A stretch of DNA of 64,000 nucleotides from Bacillota bacterium (GCA_023460795.1 JAEWPC010000060.1:42299-106298), one strand, 5' to 3'. Shown: positions 49,305 through 57,991, numbered from the stretch's first letter. Notes: generated from the letters alone by a model not told the origin. A program made the numbers and translations.

Positions 49305-50012
49305 CTACGCCGCCCTCCCCATCGAGGGCGCCGTACCGCCGCCGCTTCTGGTCGGCACGACCGAAGCGCGAATTCTTCGGCTCTGAAGAGCACCGATTGC
49401 GGGAGCCGGGTCCGCCTCGTTGTGCTGTACGAGCGCAAGCAGCGTATCGACGTCCCCGCCGCCGTACGCGTGCGCAAGCGCCCTAAGCACGTCGCGAAGC
49501 CCTTCCTCCTGCAATTCCCCGCTCCGAATGGCGTTCCTTACGGCGGGCAGTGCTGCTCTCGCCCGGTGCAACGCGGCTTTGACCGCTCCGACCGTTAATC
49601 CGAGCCTTGCCGCGCTCTCCTCGGCCGAATACCCGTATACGTCGCGCATGAAGAACACCGCTCTTTGCAGCGGAGACAGGCCTTTCATGATTGCCAGCAT
49701 CGCGTTCTCAATCCCTATCAGACTGTCATCCGGCAACGCATAAGGCTCCTCCGCCGAGCGAATCGCCTGCATCGTCCGCTGACGTCTCGCCTGCTTCCTC
49801 GCCCGGTCGATCCACGCGTTGCGGGCGACCCGCAACATGAGCGCCTCCGGATTATCATGTTTAAGGCCGACGGAGGAATCGAGCACCTTAAGCCACGCCT
49901 CCTGCGACAAATCCTCCGCTTCCCAGCGGGATTCGGTCAACGATAGGCAATAGCGCTCCAAAGCCCCTTGGAGCTTCACCAGATCCGCTCGATCTTGTAC
50001 CGTATTCGTCAT
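49305..50012 (-). CDS. ECF-type RNA polymerase sigma factor
   Basis: A 235-residue extracytoplasmic-function sigma factor: region 2 (residues 20-95, ESRWEAEDLSQEAWLKVLD) and region 4 (about 105-165, LSPLQRAVFFMRDVYGYSAE). About 70 residues follow region 4, beginning as a SnoaL-like segment (LRDVLRALAHAYGGGDVDTL) but breaking into low-complexity sequence, so this looks like a shortened form of ECF sigma factors with a C-terminal SnoaL domain. ATG 50012 follows GGAGGTGA; the GTG at 50021 overlaps that site. No anti-sigma gene is adjacent. It is divergent from clpP. Confidence 0.8.
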   Translation of the reverse strand: MTNTVQDRADLVKLQGALERYCLSLTESRWEAEDLSQEAWLKVLDSSVGLKHDNPEALMLRVARNAWIDRARKQARRQRTMQAIRSAEEPYALPDDSLIGIENAMLAIMKGLSPLQRAVFFMRDVYGYSAEESAARLGLTVGAVKAALHRARAALPAVRNAIRSGELQEEGLRDVLRALAHAYGGGDVDTLLALVQHNEADPAPAIGALQSRRIRASVVPTRSGGGTAPSMGRAA

Positions 50013-50054
50013 GACGGTCACCTCCGTCCTTTTATTATACGCGTCCTTGCAACA

Positions 50055-50136
50055 GTAAACGAACGAAGAGTCCCAAAGGATACGCGTTACGTAAATCTTT
50101 TTTACCCGTATCTTTATGACTCCTGCGTTCGTTTAC
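50055..50136. repeat. Long imperfect inverted repeat between the sigma factor and clpP genes
   Basis: The outer arms GTAAACGAACG (50055-50065) and CGTTCGTTTAC (50126-50136) are perfect. Inner arms GAGTC-CC-AAAGGATACG and CGTATCTTTATGACTC also pair, leaving a loop of about 20 bases. The structure fills most of the 165-bp divergent intergenic region and ends about 40 bases before the clpP start. Confidence 0.6.
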
Positions 50137-50177
50137 GTTTCGTTACACCATTCCAATCCAGAAAGAAGGATGTCCCC

Positions 50178-50771
50178 ATGAGCCAATTTATTCCATACGT
50201 CGTCGAACAGTCCAATCGCGGTGAACGTTCCTACGATATCTATTCCCGCTTGCTGAAGGACCGCATCGTGTTCCTCGGGTCGGCCATCGACGATCAAGTC
50301 GCGAACAGCATCGTCGCTCAGCTGTTATTTCTCGCGGCTGAAGACCCTGACAAGGAAATCAGTCTATACATCAACTCGCCGGGCGGCTCGACGACGGCCG
50401 GATTCGCCATTTACGATACGATGCAGTTCATTAAACCTCCGGTGCACACGATATGCGTCGGCATGGCAGCTTCTTTCGCGGCGATCCTGCTATTGTCCGG
50501 CGCCAAGGGCAAACGCTTCGCGCTGCCAAGCAGCGAGATCATGATTCACCAGCCGCATGGCGGCGCTCAAGGCCAAGCCAGCGACATCGCGATCAGCGCC
50601 AAACGAATACTCGACACGAGGGAGCGCTTGAACAAGATCGCCTCCGAACGGACAGGGCAACCGCTGGAACGTATCGAGAAAGACATGGACCGCGACTACT
50701 TCCTGTCCGCCCAAGAAGCGCTCGAATACGGCATTATCGACGAGGTCGTCAACTCGATAGGCAATCTATAA
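50178..50771 (+). CDS. clpP: ClpP-family serine protease (paralogue)
   Basis: A 197-residue self-compartmentalising protease subunit with the full catalytic triad: S99 in VGMAASFAAILL, H124 in MIHQPHGG and D173 in DRDYF. The sequence around the active serine is FAAILL where canonical ClpP has MGAFLL, suggesting a second, specialised ClpP; canonical clpP would then lie elsewhere. ATG 50178 follows AGAAGGA. No CtsR-type tandem heptad is seen upstream; a long inverted repeat lies there instead. A shared terminator separates it from the bactofilin operon. Confidence 0.87.
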   Translation: MSQFIPYVVEQSNRGERSYDIYSRLLKDRIVFLGSAIDDQVANSIVAQLLFLAAEDPDKEISLYINSPGGSTTAGFAIYDTMQFIKPPVHTICVGMAASFAAILLLSGAKGKRFALPSSEIMIHQPHGGAQGQASDIAISAKRILDTRERLNKIASERTGQPLERIEKDMDRDYFLSAQEALEYGIIDEVVNSIGNL

Positions 50772-50777
50772 ACCGGA

Positions 50778-50812
50778 GGCGTCGGCGAATTCGACTCGCC
50801 GACGCCTTTGAT
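50778..50812. terminator. Bidirectional terminator between clpP and yhbF
   Basis: GGCGTCGGCGA pairs perfectly with TCGCCGACGCC around a 7-base loop, followed by TTTGATT; it serves both convergent genes. Confidence 0.85.
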
Positions 50813-50814
50813 TA

Positions 50815-51489
50815 TTACTCCTGCCGCACCATCTCTTGAACGACCGCGCTTTTATGAATATGAAGCGTCTGAGAATACTCTACGCGGCCTACCGTGCAGC
50901 CCTGGCCGATCGTAACATGGTTGCCGCGAACAACCTCGACCGTCGTATGCTCCAGCTCTACGACGTCTCCTTCGATCGAATCAGCGATTAGAGCGCCGGC
51001 GTTGCTTGGTTTGAATAGGTGTAAGAGCGCCGATTTGCGGCTGCGTTTCACGACTAATCGGCCTCCGCCGATTTCTTGCGCTTTGCAAGGACCATACATC
51101 TTCAGCTCCAATCGCTCCGCGCTTACTAACCCGCTTACGTCGAACGCCCCGGAGATCGCAAGATCGCCCGCTTCGCAATCTCCCCCGACTTTGATCTCCC
51201 CGGTAAATCGAATCTGTTCGCCGCGCAAGCGCGACGATACGTTCAACTGCCCCTGCCCGCCGACGCGCCCTGCGTCGATAGTCCCTCTGACCGCGGCTTC
51301 GCCGGTAAGCTTCAGTTCGCCCGCGCGCAAATTCCCTTGCACGTCCGCCTGTCCGATGCAGGACATTCTGCTGCAGTCCAAGTCGCTATTGAACGTGCAT
51401 TGTCCGGTAATCCGAACGTTGCCGAACTGCCCTCCGGAAGAAGTCGTCTCCCCGATAATTTTCAAGTCTTGCCTGCGCGGCTCAGCCAC
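50815..51489 (-). CDS. yhbF: Bactofilin-like polymer-forming protein YhbF
   Basis: A 224-residue protein made of short beta-helix turns with glycine-rich repeats (GNLRAGELKLTGEAAVRG, GEIKVGGDCEAGDLAISG), the fold of bactofilins that polymerise into filaments. YhbE and YhbF of B. subtilis (BacE/BacF) are bactofilins needed for flagellar assembly and swimming. GTG 51489 overlaps the preceding gene by 8 bases. It closes the yhbD-yhbE-yhbF unit. Confidence 0.82.
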   Translation of the reverse strand: MAEPRRQDLKIIGETTSSGGQFGNVRITGQCTFNSDLDCSRMSCIGQADVQGNLRAGELKLTGEAAVRGTIDAGRVGGQGQLNVSSRLRGEQIRFTGEIKVGGDCEAGDLAISGAFDVSGLVSAERLELKMYGPCKAQEIGGGRLVVKRSRKSALLHLFKPSNAGALIADSIEGDVVELEHTTVEVVRGNHVTIGQGCTVGRVEYSQTLHIHKSAVVQEMVRQE

Positions 51490-52186
51490 CTGTCTTCACC
51501 CTTTCTCCGATTGTAGCGCCCGGAAGAACTTTGAGCTCGGATTTGTACTCTACCCGTCCGATGACGCTGCCCTTACCGATTACGACGCGGTTACCTCGAA
51601 TGACGTCCGCCTTCGTATATTCCACGTCGATGTCGTCTCCTTCGATCACTCCCGCTCGAAGCTCGGGGCTGAATTTCGGGAACAACCATTTCCACACTTT
51701 GCTCCACAAGCTCTTCGTGCCTTGACGAATATGCAGCGATTCGACTCCGATCTCTCTTGCTTTGCCGCGCCCTTGCAGCTTCAGGTTAATCGAACCTGCG
51801 TTGAGCAGTCCGTCAACGTCGAATCCCCCTTCGCCTTCCACATGCTCGAACTCGCAATCGCCCTTAATGGTAAGCAAGCCGTTCAGCAGCAGACGTTCTC
51901 CGGACAACGCGCCTTCTACATTGACCAGCCCGTTCATTAGCATGCTGCCTGCCGACAAGCTCCCTGCGACCTTCAACGTTCCATCGCATTCGAACGATTC
52001 GGACTTCACGCTCCCGGTCGTTCTGACGACGCCGTTCAGCTTGAACGACTGCGCTTCGATATCTCCGACCACTTTGATGACTCCGTCGATCCTTACGTTA
52101 CCGTATTTGCCTCCGACCGCATCGCTGACGCCGTTCACGGACAGATCCGGCAGACCCTTATGTTCCATTCCACTCTCCCCTGTCAT
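51482..52186 (-). CDS. yhbE: Bactofilin-like polymer-forming protein YhbE
   Basis: A 234-residue relative of YhbF with the same glycine-rich beta-helix repeats (GNVRIDGVIKVVGDIEAQS, GTLKVAGSLSAGSMLMNG). A small basic aromatic segment (WSKVWKWLFPKF) interrupts the repeats near residue 165 and may contact the membrane. ATG 52186 overlaps the yhbD stop as ATGA with GAGAGG 9 bases upstream; ATG 52168, after GGGGAGAG, is the alternative. It probably copolymerises with YhbF. Confidence 0.82.
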   Translation of the reverse strand: MTGESGMEHKGLPDLSVNGVSDAVGGKYGNVRIDGVIKVVGDIEAQSFKLNGVVRTTGSVKSESFECDGTLKVAGSLSAGSMLMNGLVNVEGALSGERLLLNGLLTIKGDCEFEHVEGEGGFDVDGLLNAGSINLKLQGRGKAREIGVESLHIRQGTKSLWSKVWKWLFPKFSPELRAGVIEGDDIDVEYTKADVIRGNRVVIGKGSVIGRVEYKSELKVLPGATIGERVKTGG

Positions 52187-52806
52187 ATCAATTTACCTCT
52201 CAATTGCTCGATGAGTTCAACCATCGGCAACTTGGCGACGACCTTTATCCCGTTATCGAAATACAGATGCGCATCCGAACTGACGAGCATGAACGACGAA
52301 ACGCCCATTTTACGTATAAAAATCAGATCGCAAGGCTTGCCTTCAAATTTCGGAAAATGATCCTTGAGCACCGTCAGCAGCCGTTCGCCTTCTTCCATCG
52401 TCATCTCGCCCGTCTGCAACAGCTTATCGATCACGTAGAAATAAAGCAGCATCTCGAACGAATAAACGGTGTGGTCCGGATCTTTTCCTGCGAATTGATT
52501 CATCACCAATTGCGAAACAATGTTACGTTCTGCGAACGCAGCTTTACGCAATTCGTAGTCCTGCATCATCGGTGACAGCTTCCCCGCCACCTGGTCGAGC
52601 GACAAATCGTCCTTCATGTTCACGATTTTATCGATGCGAGCCAGAATCAGATCCTTCGGGAAAAACGTCTCTTGCCCCGTGAACGTCGACTTGCGAATAA
52701 ACCATTCCTCGGGGATAAGCTGCTTTCGCTTCCATCGGTACAACTGGCCGTAAGAGATGCCCGTCGTATCCAGCAATTCCTTCTTCGAAATGAGATCTCG
52801 ATCCAT
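52183..52806 (-). CDS. yhbD: YhbD (DUF4004) protein with MerR-like helix-turn-helix
   Basis: A 207-residue protein with an N-terminal MerR-like winged-helix (ISKKELLDTTGISYGQLYRW) and a DUF4004 C-terminal region. In B. subtilis yhbD is the first gene of the bactofilin operon. ATG 52806 lies 6 bases after GGAGGAG. A palindrome sits in the spacer of the promoter directly upstream (52828-52856), an arrangement typical of MerR regulators, so autoregulation of the operon is a reasonable inference. Confidence 0.85.
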   Translation of the reverse strand: MDRDLISKKELLDTTGISYGQLYRWKRKQLIPEEWFIRKSTFTGQETFFPKDLILARIDKIVNMKDDLSLDQVAGKLSPMMQDYELRKAAFAERNIVSQLVMNQFAGKDPDHTVYSFEMLLYFYVIDKLLQTGEMTMEEGERLLTVLKDHFPKFEGKPCDLIFIRKMGVSSFMLVSSDAHLYFDNGIKVVAKLPMVELIEQLRGKLI

Positions 52807-52827
52807 CTTCATCTCCTCCATGGAACC

Positions 52828-52856
52828 AATGTAACATAACATTGTTACGTTGTAAA
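52828..52856 (-). promoter_or_regulatory. Promoter of yhbDEF with palindrome in the spacer
   Basis: On the minus strand TTTACA (52851-52856), 17 bases, TACATT (52828-52833). The sequence GTAACATAACATTGTTAC (52831-52848) has perfect 6-bp arms and occupies the spacer. Confidence 0.6.
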
Positions 52857-52914
52857 GCGAAAAACAATGAGCTGCCACGATCGCGACAGCCCATTTTCTC
52901 GAGCAGCTTGGGTA

Positions 52915-53793
52915 TTACCCTTGTATCTTCCTAACCGGAATCCAAATCTCGCTTCTGAATGTCGGCGACGACACCTCTTTGCTCTCGTTCCATAGCAGCT
53001 CCGGCCCGACGTCCTGCTCGTAACCTGAAGTCGGGAACCATTCGGAGTAAATTCGCCCCCACACGTTCTGCAACGTCTCGGGGAAAGGTCCGACCGCTTC
53101 GAACACTGCCCACGTGGAAGCTGCGACATTCAGCTTTGCAAACCGTTCGGCACCTTCCCTCGTCGTCGCGACGCCAATATAATGATCGAGTTCTCCTTGT
53201 TCCTCCATCCTGCTATCGGAGAAATTCGTAGACGCGCTCAGCAACCCCGTCGGTTCTACGTTGGACAACTGCTTCAGCTCTGCGATCGTCTCTCCATCCA
53301 AACTAGCCCACATGGCCGCTATAGCCGGATTAACCCCGTTGAATACGATCGGCACTCTCCGACTGATGCCTACGACTTGAAATGCGTCTTTCTCGATAAT
53401 CCGATACTTCATTTCGTTGCCTCCCTTAACGGTTAACTGGAAGGTGAGAGGCGGATAGGCTTTAAGCGAATGGCCGTAACCGCGCGCGTCCGAAGGCGTA
53501 ATCCCGTGCAGGTTCTGGAACGCCCTTGTGAACGCATCCGGGGAGTTATACCCGTATTTCAACGCGACGTCGATGACCTTGGCGCCTTGGTTATGAATCT
53601 CGAATGCGGCAAGCGTCAGCCTTCTTCTCCGCACGTACTCGGACAACGGGATACCCGAAAGGAATGAGAACATTCTCGTAAAATGGTATTCCGAGCAACA
53701 GGCCACCCTAGCCGCTTCGTTCATGTCGATCTCGTCCGTCAGATGGCTCTCGATGTAAGCTAACGCCTCGTTCATGGCTTTAAGCGTATCCAC
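52915..53793 (-). CDS. AraC family regulator with GyrI-like effector domain
   Basis: A 292-residue regulator of the Rob/SoxS-like type: N-terminal AraC helix-turn-helix pair (MNEAARVACCSEYHFTRMFS, VIDVALKYGYNSPDAFTRAF) and a C-terminal GyrI-like small-molecule domain (residues 130-292: YRIIEKDAFQVVGISRRVP, ending EIWIPVRKI). Such proteins sense hydrophobic compounds or control efflux genes; no target is next to it. GTG 53793 follows GAAGGAGGT at 7 bases. Confidence 0.87.
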   Translation of the reverse strand: MDTLKAMNEALAYIESHLTDEIDMNEAARVACCSEYHFTRMFSFLSGIPLSEYVRRRRLTLAAFEIHNQGAKVIDVALKYGYNSPDAFTRAFQNLHGITPSDARGYGHSLKAYPPLTFQLTVKGGNEMKYRIIEKDAFQVVGISRRVPIVFNGVNPAIAAMWASLDGETIAELKQLSNVEPTGLLSASTNFSDSRMEEQGELDHYIGVATTREGAERFAKLNVAASTWAVFEAVGPFPETLQNVWGRIYSEWFPTSGYEQDVGPELLWNESKEVSSPTFRSEIWIPVRKIQG

Positions 53794-53881
53794 TTTCTCG
53801 ACCTCCTTCATAAACAGATTAACAGGATTAACGAACACCTGTCCGACTATCGGTGCACCGATCTGCAGGGTTCCATACAAA

Positions 53882-53908
53882 AAGGTCATACCGAGAACGG
53901 TATGACCT
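53882..53908 (-). terminator. Terminator of the cyclase-family gene
   Basis: AAGGTCATACCG pairs perfectly with CGGTATGACCTT around a 4-base loop, followed by TTTTTG on the minus strand. Confidence 0.85.
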
Positions 53909-53925
53909 TCATTCGAACGATATCG

Positions 53926-54549
53926 TCAATCGGCGATCAAGAACGCGCGAGCCGGCGCCGCATCGATTCCCGTCATCTTCAGCGGTGCGATAACGAGGTA
54001 GTAGTTGCCCGGTTCTACGTGCTTGAGGCGCAAGCCTTCAACGATAATAATATCGTTGCTCATCAGCGTACGGTGCGTTGCATAGTCCGGCTGCGCGCGC
54101 TCGATTCCGAGCGCGTCCGTTGCGACTACGCCTACGCCGATGTCGGCCAAATACTTGGCGCCGTCTTCCCGCAGGAACGGGAACTCCAGATCGAATTCTT
54201 CGATCAAAGAGCTCGACGTCTTGAACAACAGGCGCTCGCCCTTCTGAATCGCGAACGGCAGCAGGTCTTCCTTCGTGATCGAACCCTTCACGTGCGTCAG
54301 ATCAAGCACGCGAGCCGGGCCGATGAGTCGATCAAGCGAGACCGTCTCGATCGTCGCGCCGCCTGCGATCATATGCAGCGGAGCGTCGACGTGGGTGCCG
54401 GTGTGCACGTTCATCGTCAGCAAGCTTTCGTGTGGCTTGCCTTGGTCGTGATTCTGCACGTTCGTGATGCTCGGCTTCTTCGCCTCGTAGTTCTTCCATA
54501 CTTGCATGCCTTCTTCGATCGTCATGCTAATATCGATAATGCGGGGCAT
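53926..54549 (-). CDS. Cyclase/kynurenine formamidase-like hydrolase
   Basis: A 207-residue member of the cyclase family with the metal-binding motif HTGTHVDAPLH. Members hydrolyse arylformamides such as N-formylkynurenine or act on other small amides or lactones; without kynurenine-pathway neighbours the substrate is uncertain. It lies 26 bases after zwf with its own AGGAGGAG site, so it is probably cotranscribed with zwf. The strong terminator follows. Confidence 0.83.
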   Translation of the reverse strand: MPRIIDISMTIEEGMQVWKNYEAKKPSITNVQNHDQGKPHESLLTMNVHTGTHVDAPLHMIAGGATIETVSLDRLIGPARVLDLTHVKGSITKEDLLPFAIQKGERLLFKTSSSLIEEFDLEFPFLREDGAKYLADIGVGVVATDALGIERAQPDYATHRTLMSNDIIIVEGLRLKHVEPGNYYLVIAPLKMTGIDAAPARAFLIAD

Positions 54550-54575
54550 TCGTTTCTCCTCCTAGCTGACCTTGC

Positions 54576-56135
54576 TTACTTGCTGTTCGAAATCCAGATG
54601 ACGTTGTCTTCGTCTTGACCGTTGACCGGCCACCAGTGGTGCCCGTTCTCGGCAAGCATCTGTTCGACTTTGTCCGGCCCCCAGGATCCAGCCGCGTAGA
54701 ACTGCAGATCGCTTGGATCTTGCTTCCACGCCGCAGCGATCGGATCGACCAGCTTCCAAGCGGTCGCGAGTTCGTCCCAACGGGTGAAGTACGTGGAATC
54801 GCCGCGCGCGGCGTCGAAAATGAGACGTTCGTACGCTTCCGGCGTATTGATGCCGGTCAAGCAGCTTTGGCAATATTCCGTGGCGATCGTCTGGATCGCC
54901 ATCTCGTTGCCCGGTTTCTTCGCGTTCAACTTAATATAAATGCCTTCCATCGGATTGACGCGAATGACGAGCAGGTTCGGCTGAACGTTTTGCTTGCTCG
55001 CGAACAAGACGTTGTTAGGGACGTTCTTGAATTCGATGACGATCTCGGTCGATTTGACTGGAAGGCGTTTGCCTGTGCGCACATAGAACGGGACGCCCGC
55101 CCAGCGGAAGTTATCTACGTACAGAGTCGCGGCGAAGAACGTTTCCGTTGTGGAAGCCGAATCGACGGATTCCTCATCGCGGTAGCCTTTGAGATCTTTG
55201 CCTTTGTTAGAGCCCGGGGCGTATTGACCGCGGATAACGCTGCCGACGACTTCATCGCGGGTGGTCATCTTGCGAATGGAGCGAAGCACTTTGACTTTCT
55301 CGTCTCGGATGTCTTCCGCGTCCAAGCGGCTTGGCGGCTCCATAGCGACCATCGTAAGCATTTGCATCAGATGGTTCTGCACCATGTCGCGAAGCGCTCC
55401 GGATTTATTGTAATACGCGCCGCGATCCTCTACGCCTACGGTCTCCGCGAGCGTAATCTGAACGTTGGCGATATGGTTCTTGTTCCACAGAGGCTCGAAG
55501 AATCCGTTCGCGAAACGAATGACTTCGATGTTCTGAACCATCTCTTTGCCGAGATAATGGTCGATGCGGTACACTTCGTCCTCGCGGAACACTTCGCTGA
55601 TCTCGGCGTTGAGCTTCTCCGCCGAAGGATAATCGTAGCCGAACGGCTTCTCGATGACGAGATTTCTCCAGCCTTGCGACTCCAGCATGCCGCCGTCGCG
55701 CAGGCTGCGGGACACGTGACCGAACAGCTCCGGCGCAAGCGCCAAGTAGAACAGGCGGTTGCCCGGGATCGAATATTTGGCTTCGAGATCTTCCGTGTGG
55801 GCTTTCAGCGTGCGGAACCCTTCCACGTTGTTGATATCGAGCGATTGGTATGTAAAATGCTCGACGAAGGCGTTCCAAGAGTCCGCGTCGCTCGGCTTAT
55901 ATCTGCAAAATTCCTTAATGGCTTCGTGAACGTCGTCGCGGAATTGATCGTTCGTGCGCGGACGGCGGGCAAGGCCGACGATGGCGAACCGTTCGCCCAG
56001 CTTGCCTTCGCGGTACAGGCTGTACAGGGCTGGGAATAGCTTCCGGCGAGCTAAATCTCCAGTAGCTCCGAAAATGAAATAGACCGCTTCATGGGCGGAT
56101 ACGGTTTCATGGTTGTTATTTGTCATATTCCTCAT
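54576..56135 (-). CDS. zwf: Glucose-6-phosphate 1-dehydrogenase
   Basis: A 519-residue enzyme of the oxidative pentose phosphate pathway making NADPH. The N-terminal coenzyme motif IFGATGDLARRKL and the active-site signature RIDHYLGKE are intact, and a C-terminal substrate domain follows. ATG 56135 is selected; ATG 56126 is also possible, and the ORF's further extension upstream has no ribosome-binding site. The upstream gap contains AT-rich promoter-like sequence with TATACT near 56182. It heads a two-gene unit with the cyclase-family hydrolase. Confidence 0.94.
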   Translation of the reverse strand: MRNMTNNNHETVSAHEAVYFIFGATGDLARRKLFPALYSLYREGKLGERFAIVGLARRPRTNDQFRDDVHEAIKEFCRYKPSDADSWNAFVEHFTYQSLDINNVEGFRTLKAHTEDLEAKYSIPGNRLFYLALAPELFGHVSRSLRDGGMLESQGWRNLVIEKPFGYDYPSAEKLNAEISEVFREDEVYRIDHYLGKEMVQNIEVIRFANGFFEPLWNKNHIANVQITLAETVGVEDRGAYYNKSGALRDMVQNHLMQMLTMVAMEPPSRLDAEDIRDEKVKVLRSIRKMTTRDEVVGSVIRGQYAPGSNKGKDLKGYRDEESVDSASTTETFFAATLYVDNFRWAGVPFYVRTGKRLPVKSTEIVIEFKNVPNNVLFASKQNVQPNLLVIRVNPMEGIYIKLNAKKPGNEMAIQTIATEYCQSCLTGINTPEAYERLIFDAARGDSTYFTRWDELATAWKLVDPIAAAWKQDPSDLQFYAAGSWGPDKVEQMLAENGHHWWPVNGQDEDNVIWISNSK

Positions 56136-56270
56136 CTTTCTTCTCTCACGGGATCTTAGGATAGGAGTAAACAAAGTATACTAAATTTAATGTATTGTAG
56201 CATAATTGCCGGAACAACGCTATATTTTTAACCTACTATTTCCACAATAGGCGCCCTGCCCCGTGATCGA

Positions 56271-56915
56271 TTATTCCGCCAAGCCGTTACGATGCGCGTA
56301 GATCGCCGCCTGCGTGCGGTCTTCAACCCCCAGCTTGCCGAACAAATTCGTCAAGTGGTATTTGACCGTCTTAATCCCGATGAACAAGTCGTCCGCAATC
56401 TCTTGATTAGACTTCCCCTGCGCGATCAACTTCAACACTTCCATTTCCCGATCCGTTAAATCTTCATGAGGCTGAGCTTCGGCTTGCGCAGGACGACGGA
56501 AACGGTTCATCATTTTGGACGCGACTTGGGATTCCAATACCGATTGGCCGCGGCCGGCCGCACGGATGGCGTCGGCGATCTCGGAAGCCCGCGATGTCTT
56601 CAGCAAGTAACTGAACGCCCCGGCTTCGATAACCGGATACAGCTTCTCGTCGTCGAGGAAGCTGGTTAACACGATTACCCGGCACTGCGGCAGCTCCTCC
56701 ATCACGCGCCGCGTCGTTTCGATGCCGTCCATCGGCTCCATGACGAGATCCATCAGCACGACGTCCGGTTTATACTCCTTCGCCAGGCGCAAGCCTTCCA
56801 TGCCGTTCCCCGCTTCGCCTACGACCTCTATGCCTTGCTCCGTCGATAGCACCGCCGCCAAGCCGATCCGCACCATCTCGTGATCGTCGACCAGCAATAC
56901 GCGAATGTCTGCCAT
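56271..56915 (-). CDS. liaR: LiaR-type response regulator
   Basis: A 214-residue NarL-family regulator: receiver domain with VVLMDLVMEPMDG phospho-acceptor and the switch TSFLDDEK, then a LuxR helix-turn-helix (EVLKLIAQGKSNQEIADDLF, IGIKTVKYHLTNLFGKL). It is activated by LiaS on cell-envelope stress such as lipid-II-binding antibiotics, and controls the lia operon. It follows liaS by 6 bases and ends the operon. Confidence 0.92.
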   Translation of the reverse strand: MADIRVLLVDDHEMVRIGLAAVLSTEQGIEVVGEAGNGMEGLRLAKEYKPDVVLMDLVMEPMDGIETTRRVMEELPQCRVIVLTSFLDDEKLYPVIEAGAFSYLLKTSRASEIADAIRAAGRGQSVLESQVASKMMNRFRRPAQAEAQPHEDLTDREMEVLKLIAQGKSNQEIADDLFIGIKTVKYHLTNLFGKLGVEDRTQAAIYAHRNGLAE

Positions 56916-56921
56916 ATGTAC

Positions 56922-57965
56922 TTACCCGCCTTCCCCCATAATGGGCACCCTGATTTCAATACGCGTTCCTTTACCCGGCGCGCTGGCGATATTGAGCGAG
57001 CCGCCGATTTCGTTCACTCGTTCTTCCATGTTAACCATTCCGTATGAAGCGTGCTTCTTCATCATCGGATCAAAGCCGATCCCGTTATCTCGAATGCCCA
57101 GCCGCACGGAATCCCCCCGCCGCTGAAGCACGATATCCATCTTCGTCGCCTTCGCGTGGCGCAGCGTATTGGAGAGCGCTTCTTGCACGATGCGGAAAAG
57201 GTGGTTCTCCATTCCTTTGTTAAGGAGCAGATCGTCTTCCATATCCAAGGAAATATCCATCGCGATCTTGGCGCGCATCTCGTCGACGAGTTCCGGAATC
57301 GCTTCGACGAGCCGCTTGCCTTCCAGATGAACCGGACGCAAATGCAGCAGCAACGCGCGCATTTCCGATTGGGCCGCAGCGGCCATCTCTTCGATGAGCT
57401 CAACCTGACGCTTGGCGCGTTCGAAGTCTTGATCCAGCGTACGTCCGACTGCCGTCGCCGTCATCGATATGGCGAACAGCTGCTGGCTGACCGCGTCGTG
57501 CAGCTCGCGCGCCAGCCGTTGCCGCTCCTCCACGACGGCGCTCATTCTTGCTTTCGAAGCTAATTCCGCGTTGTTCGTCGATAAACGTTGCAAGGAAGCG
57601 ACTTGCTCCTCCCACTTGCGTCCGAGCCTCACAAGCTGATCGCCGAGCCTTCCGATCTCGTCATGTCCTAGACTTGGGATTGGCAAGCTTGGATTGCCCT
57701 TCTCTAGAGACGACATGGCGTCGCCGAGTATATCAAGCCGATTGCGAATCGGGTAGCTGCGCAGGAAACCGAATGCCGCGCCGGCCACGACGAGAACGCC
57801 GAACGCGTACAGCCCGAATTTTAAAGCATCCGTCCAATGCCCGAACTTGGCCATGAATCCTTGAACCCATAACAAATAGACGATCAACACGCCGATCCCA
57901 AGCGAGAAGAGGACGGTCTCTCCCATCTGGCGCCAAACCATGTTCACAGCTTTTCGCGAATCCAT
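56922..57965 (-). CDS. liaS: LiaS-type sensor histidine kinase
   Basis: A 347-residue HisKA_3 kinase with two close membrane spans (FSLGIGVLIVYLLW and GLYAFGVLVVAGAAFGFL), little extracellular sequence, HAMP, the phospho-accepting histidine in RQRLARELHDAVSQQLFAIS, and an ATPase domain (ENHLFRIVQEALSN, RDNGIGFD). Such intramembrane-sensing kinases respond to envelope damage via LiaF. Confidence 0.92.
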   Translation of the reverse strand: MDSRKAVNMVWRQMGETVLFSLGIGVLIVYLLWVQGFMAKFGHWTDALKFGLYAFGVLVVAGAAFGFLRSYPIRNRLDILGDAMSSLEKGNPSLPIPSLGHDEIGRLGDQLVRLGRKWEEQVASLQRLSTNNAELASKARMSAVVEERQRLARELHDAVSQQLFAISMTATAVGRTLDQDFERAKRQVELIEEMAAAAQSEMRALLLHLRPVHLEGKRLVEAIPELVDEMRAKIAMDISLDMEDDLLLNKGMENHLFRIVQEALSNTLRHAKATKMDIVLQRRGDSVRLGIRDNGIGFDPMMKKHASYGMVNMEERVNEIGGSLNIASAPGKGTRIEIRVPIMGEGG

Positions 57966-57991
57966 CCTATTCCCTCCCGGGCGGCTCGTCG

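Noticed and set aside
54615..56039. 474-codon open frame on the plus strand
   Set aside because: It is the complement of zwf; the zwf product is unmistakable and the plus-strand frame has no ribosome-binding site or domain.
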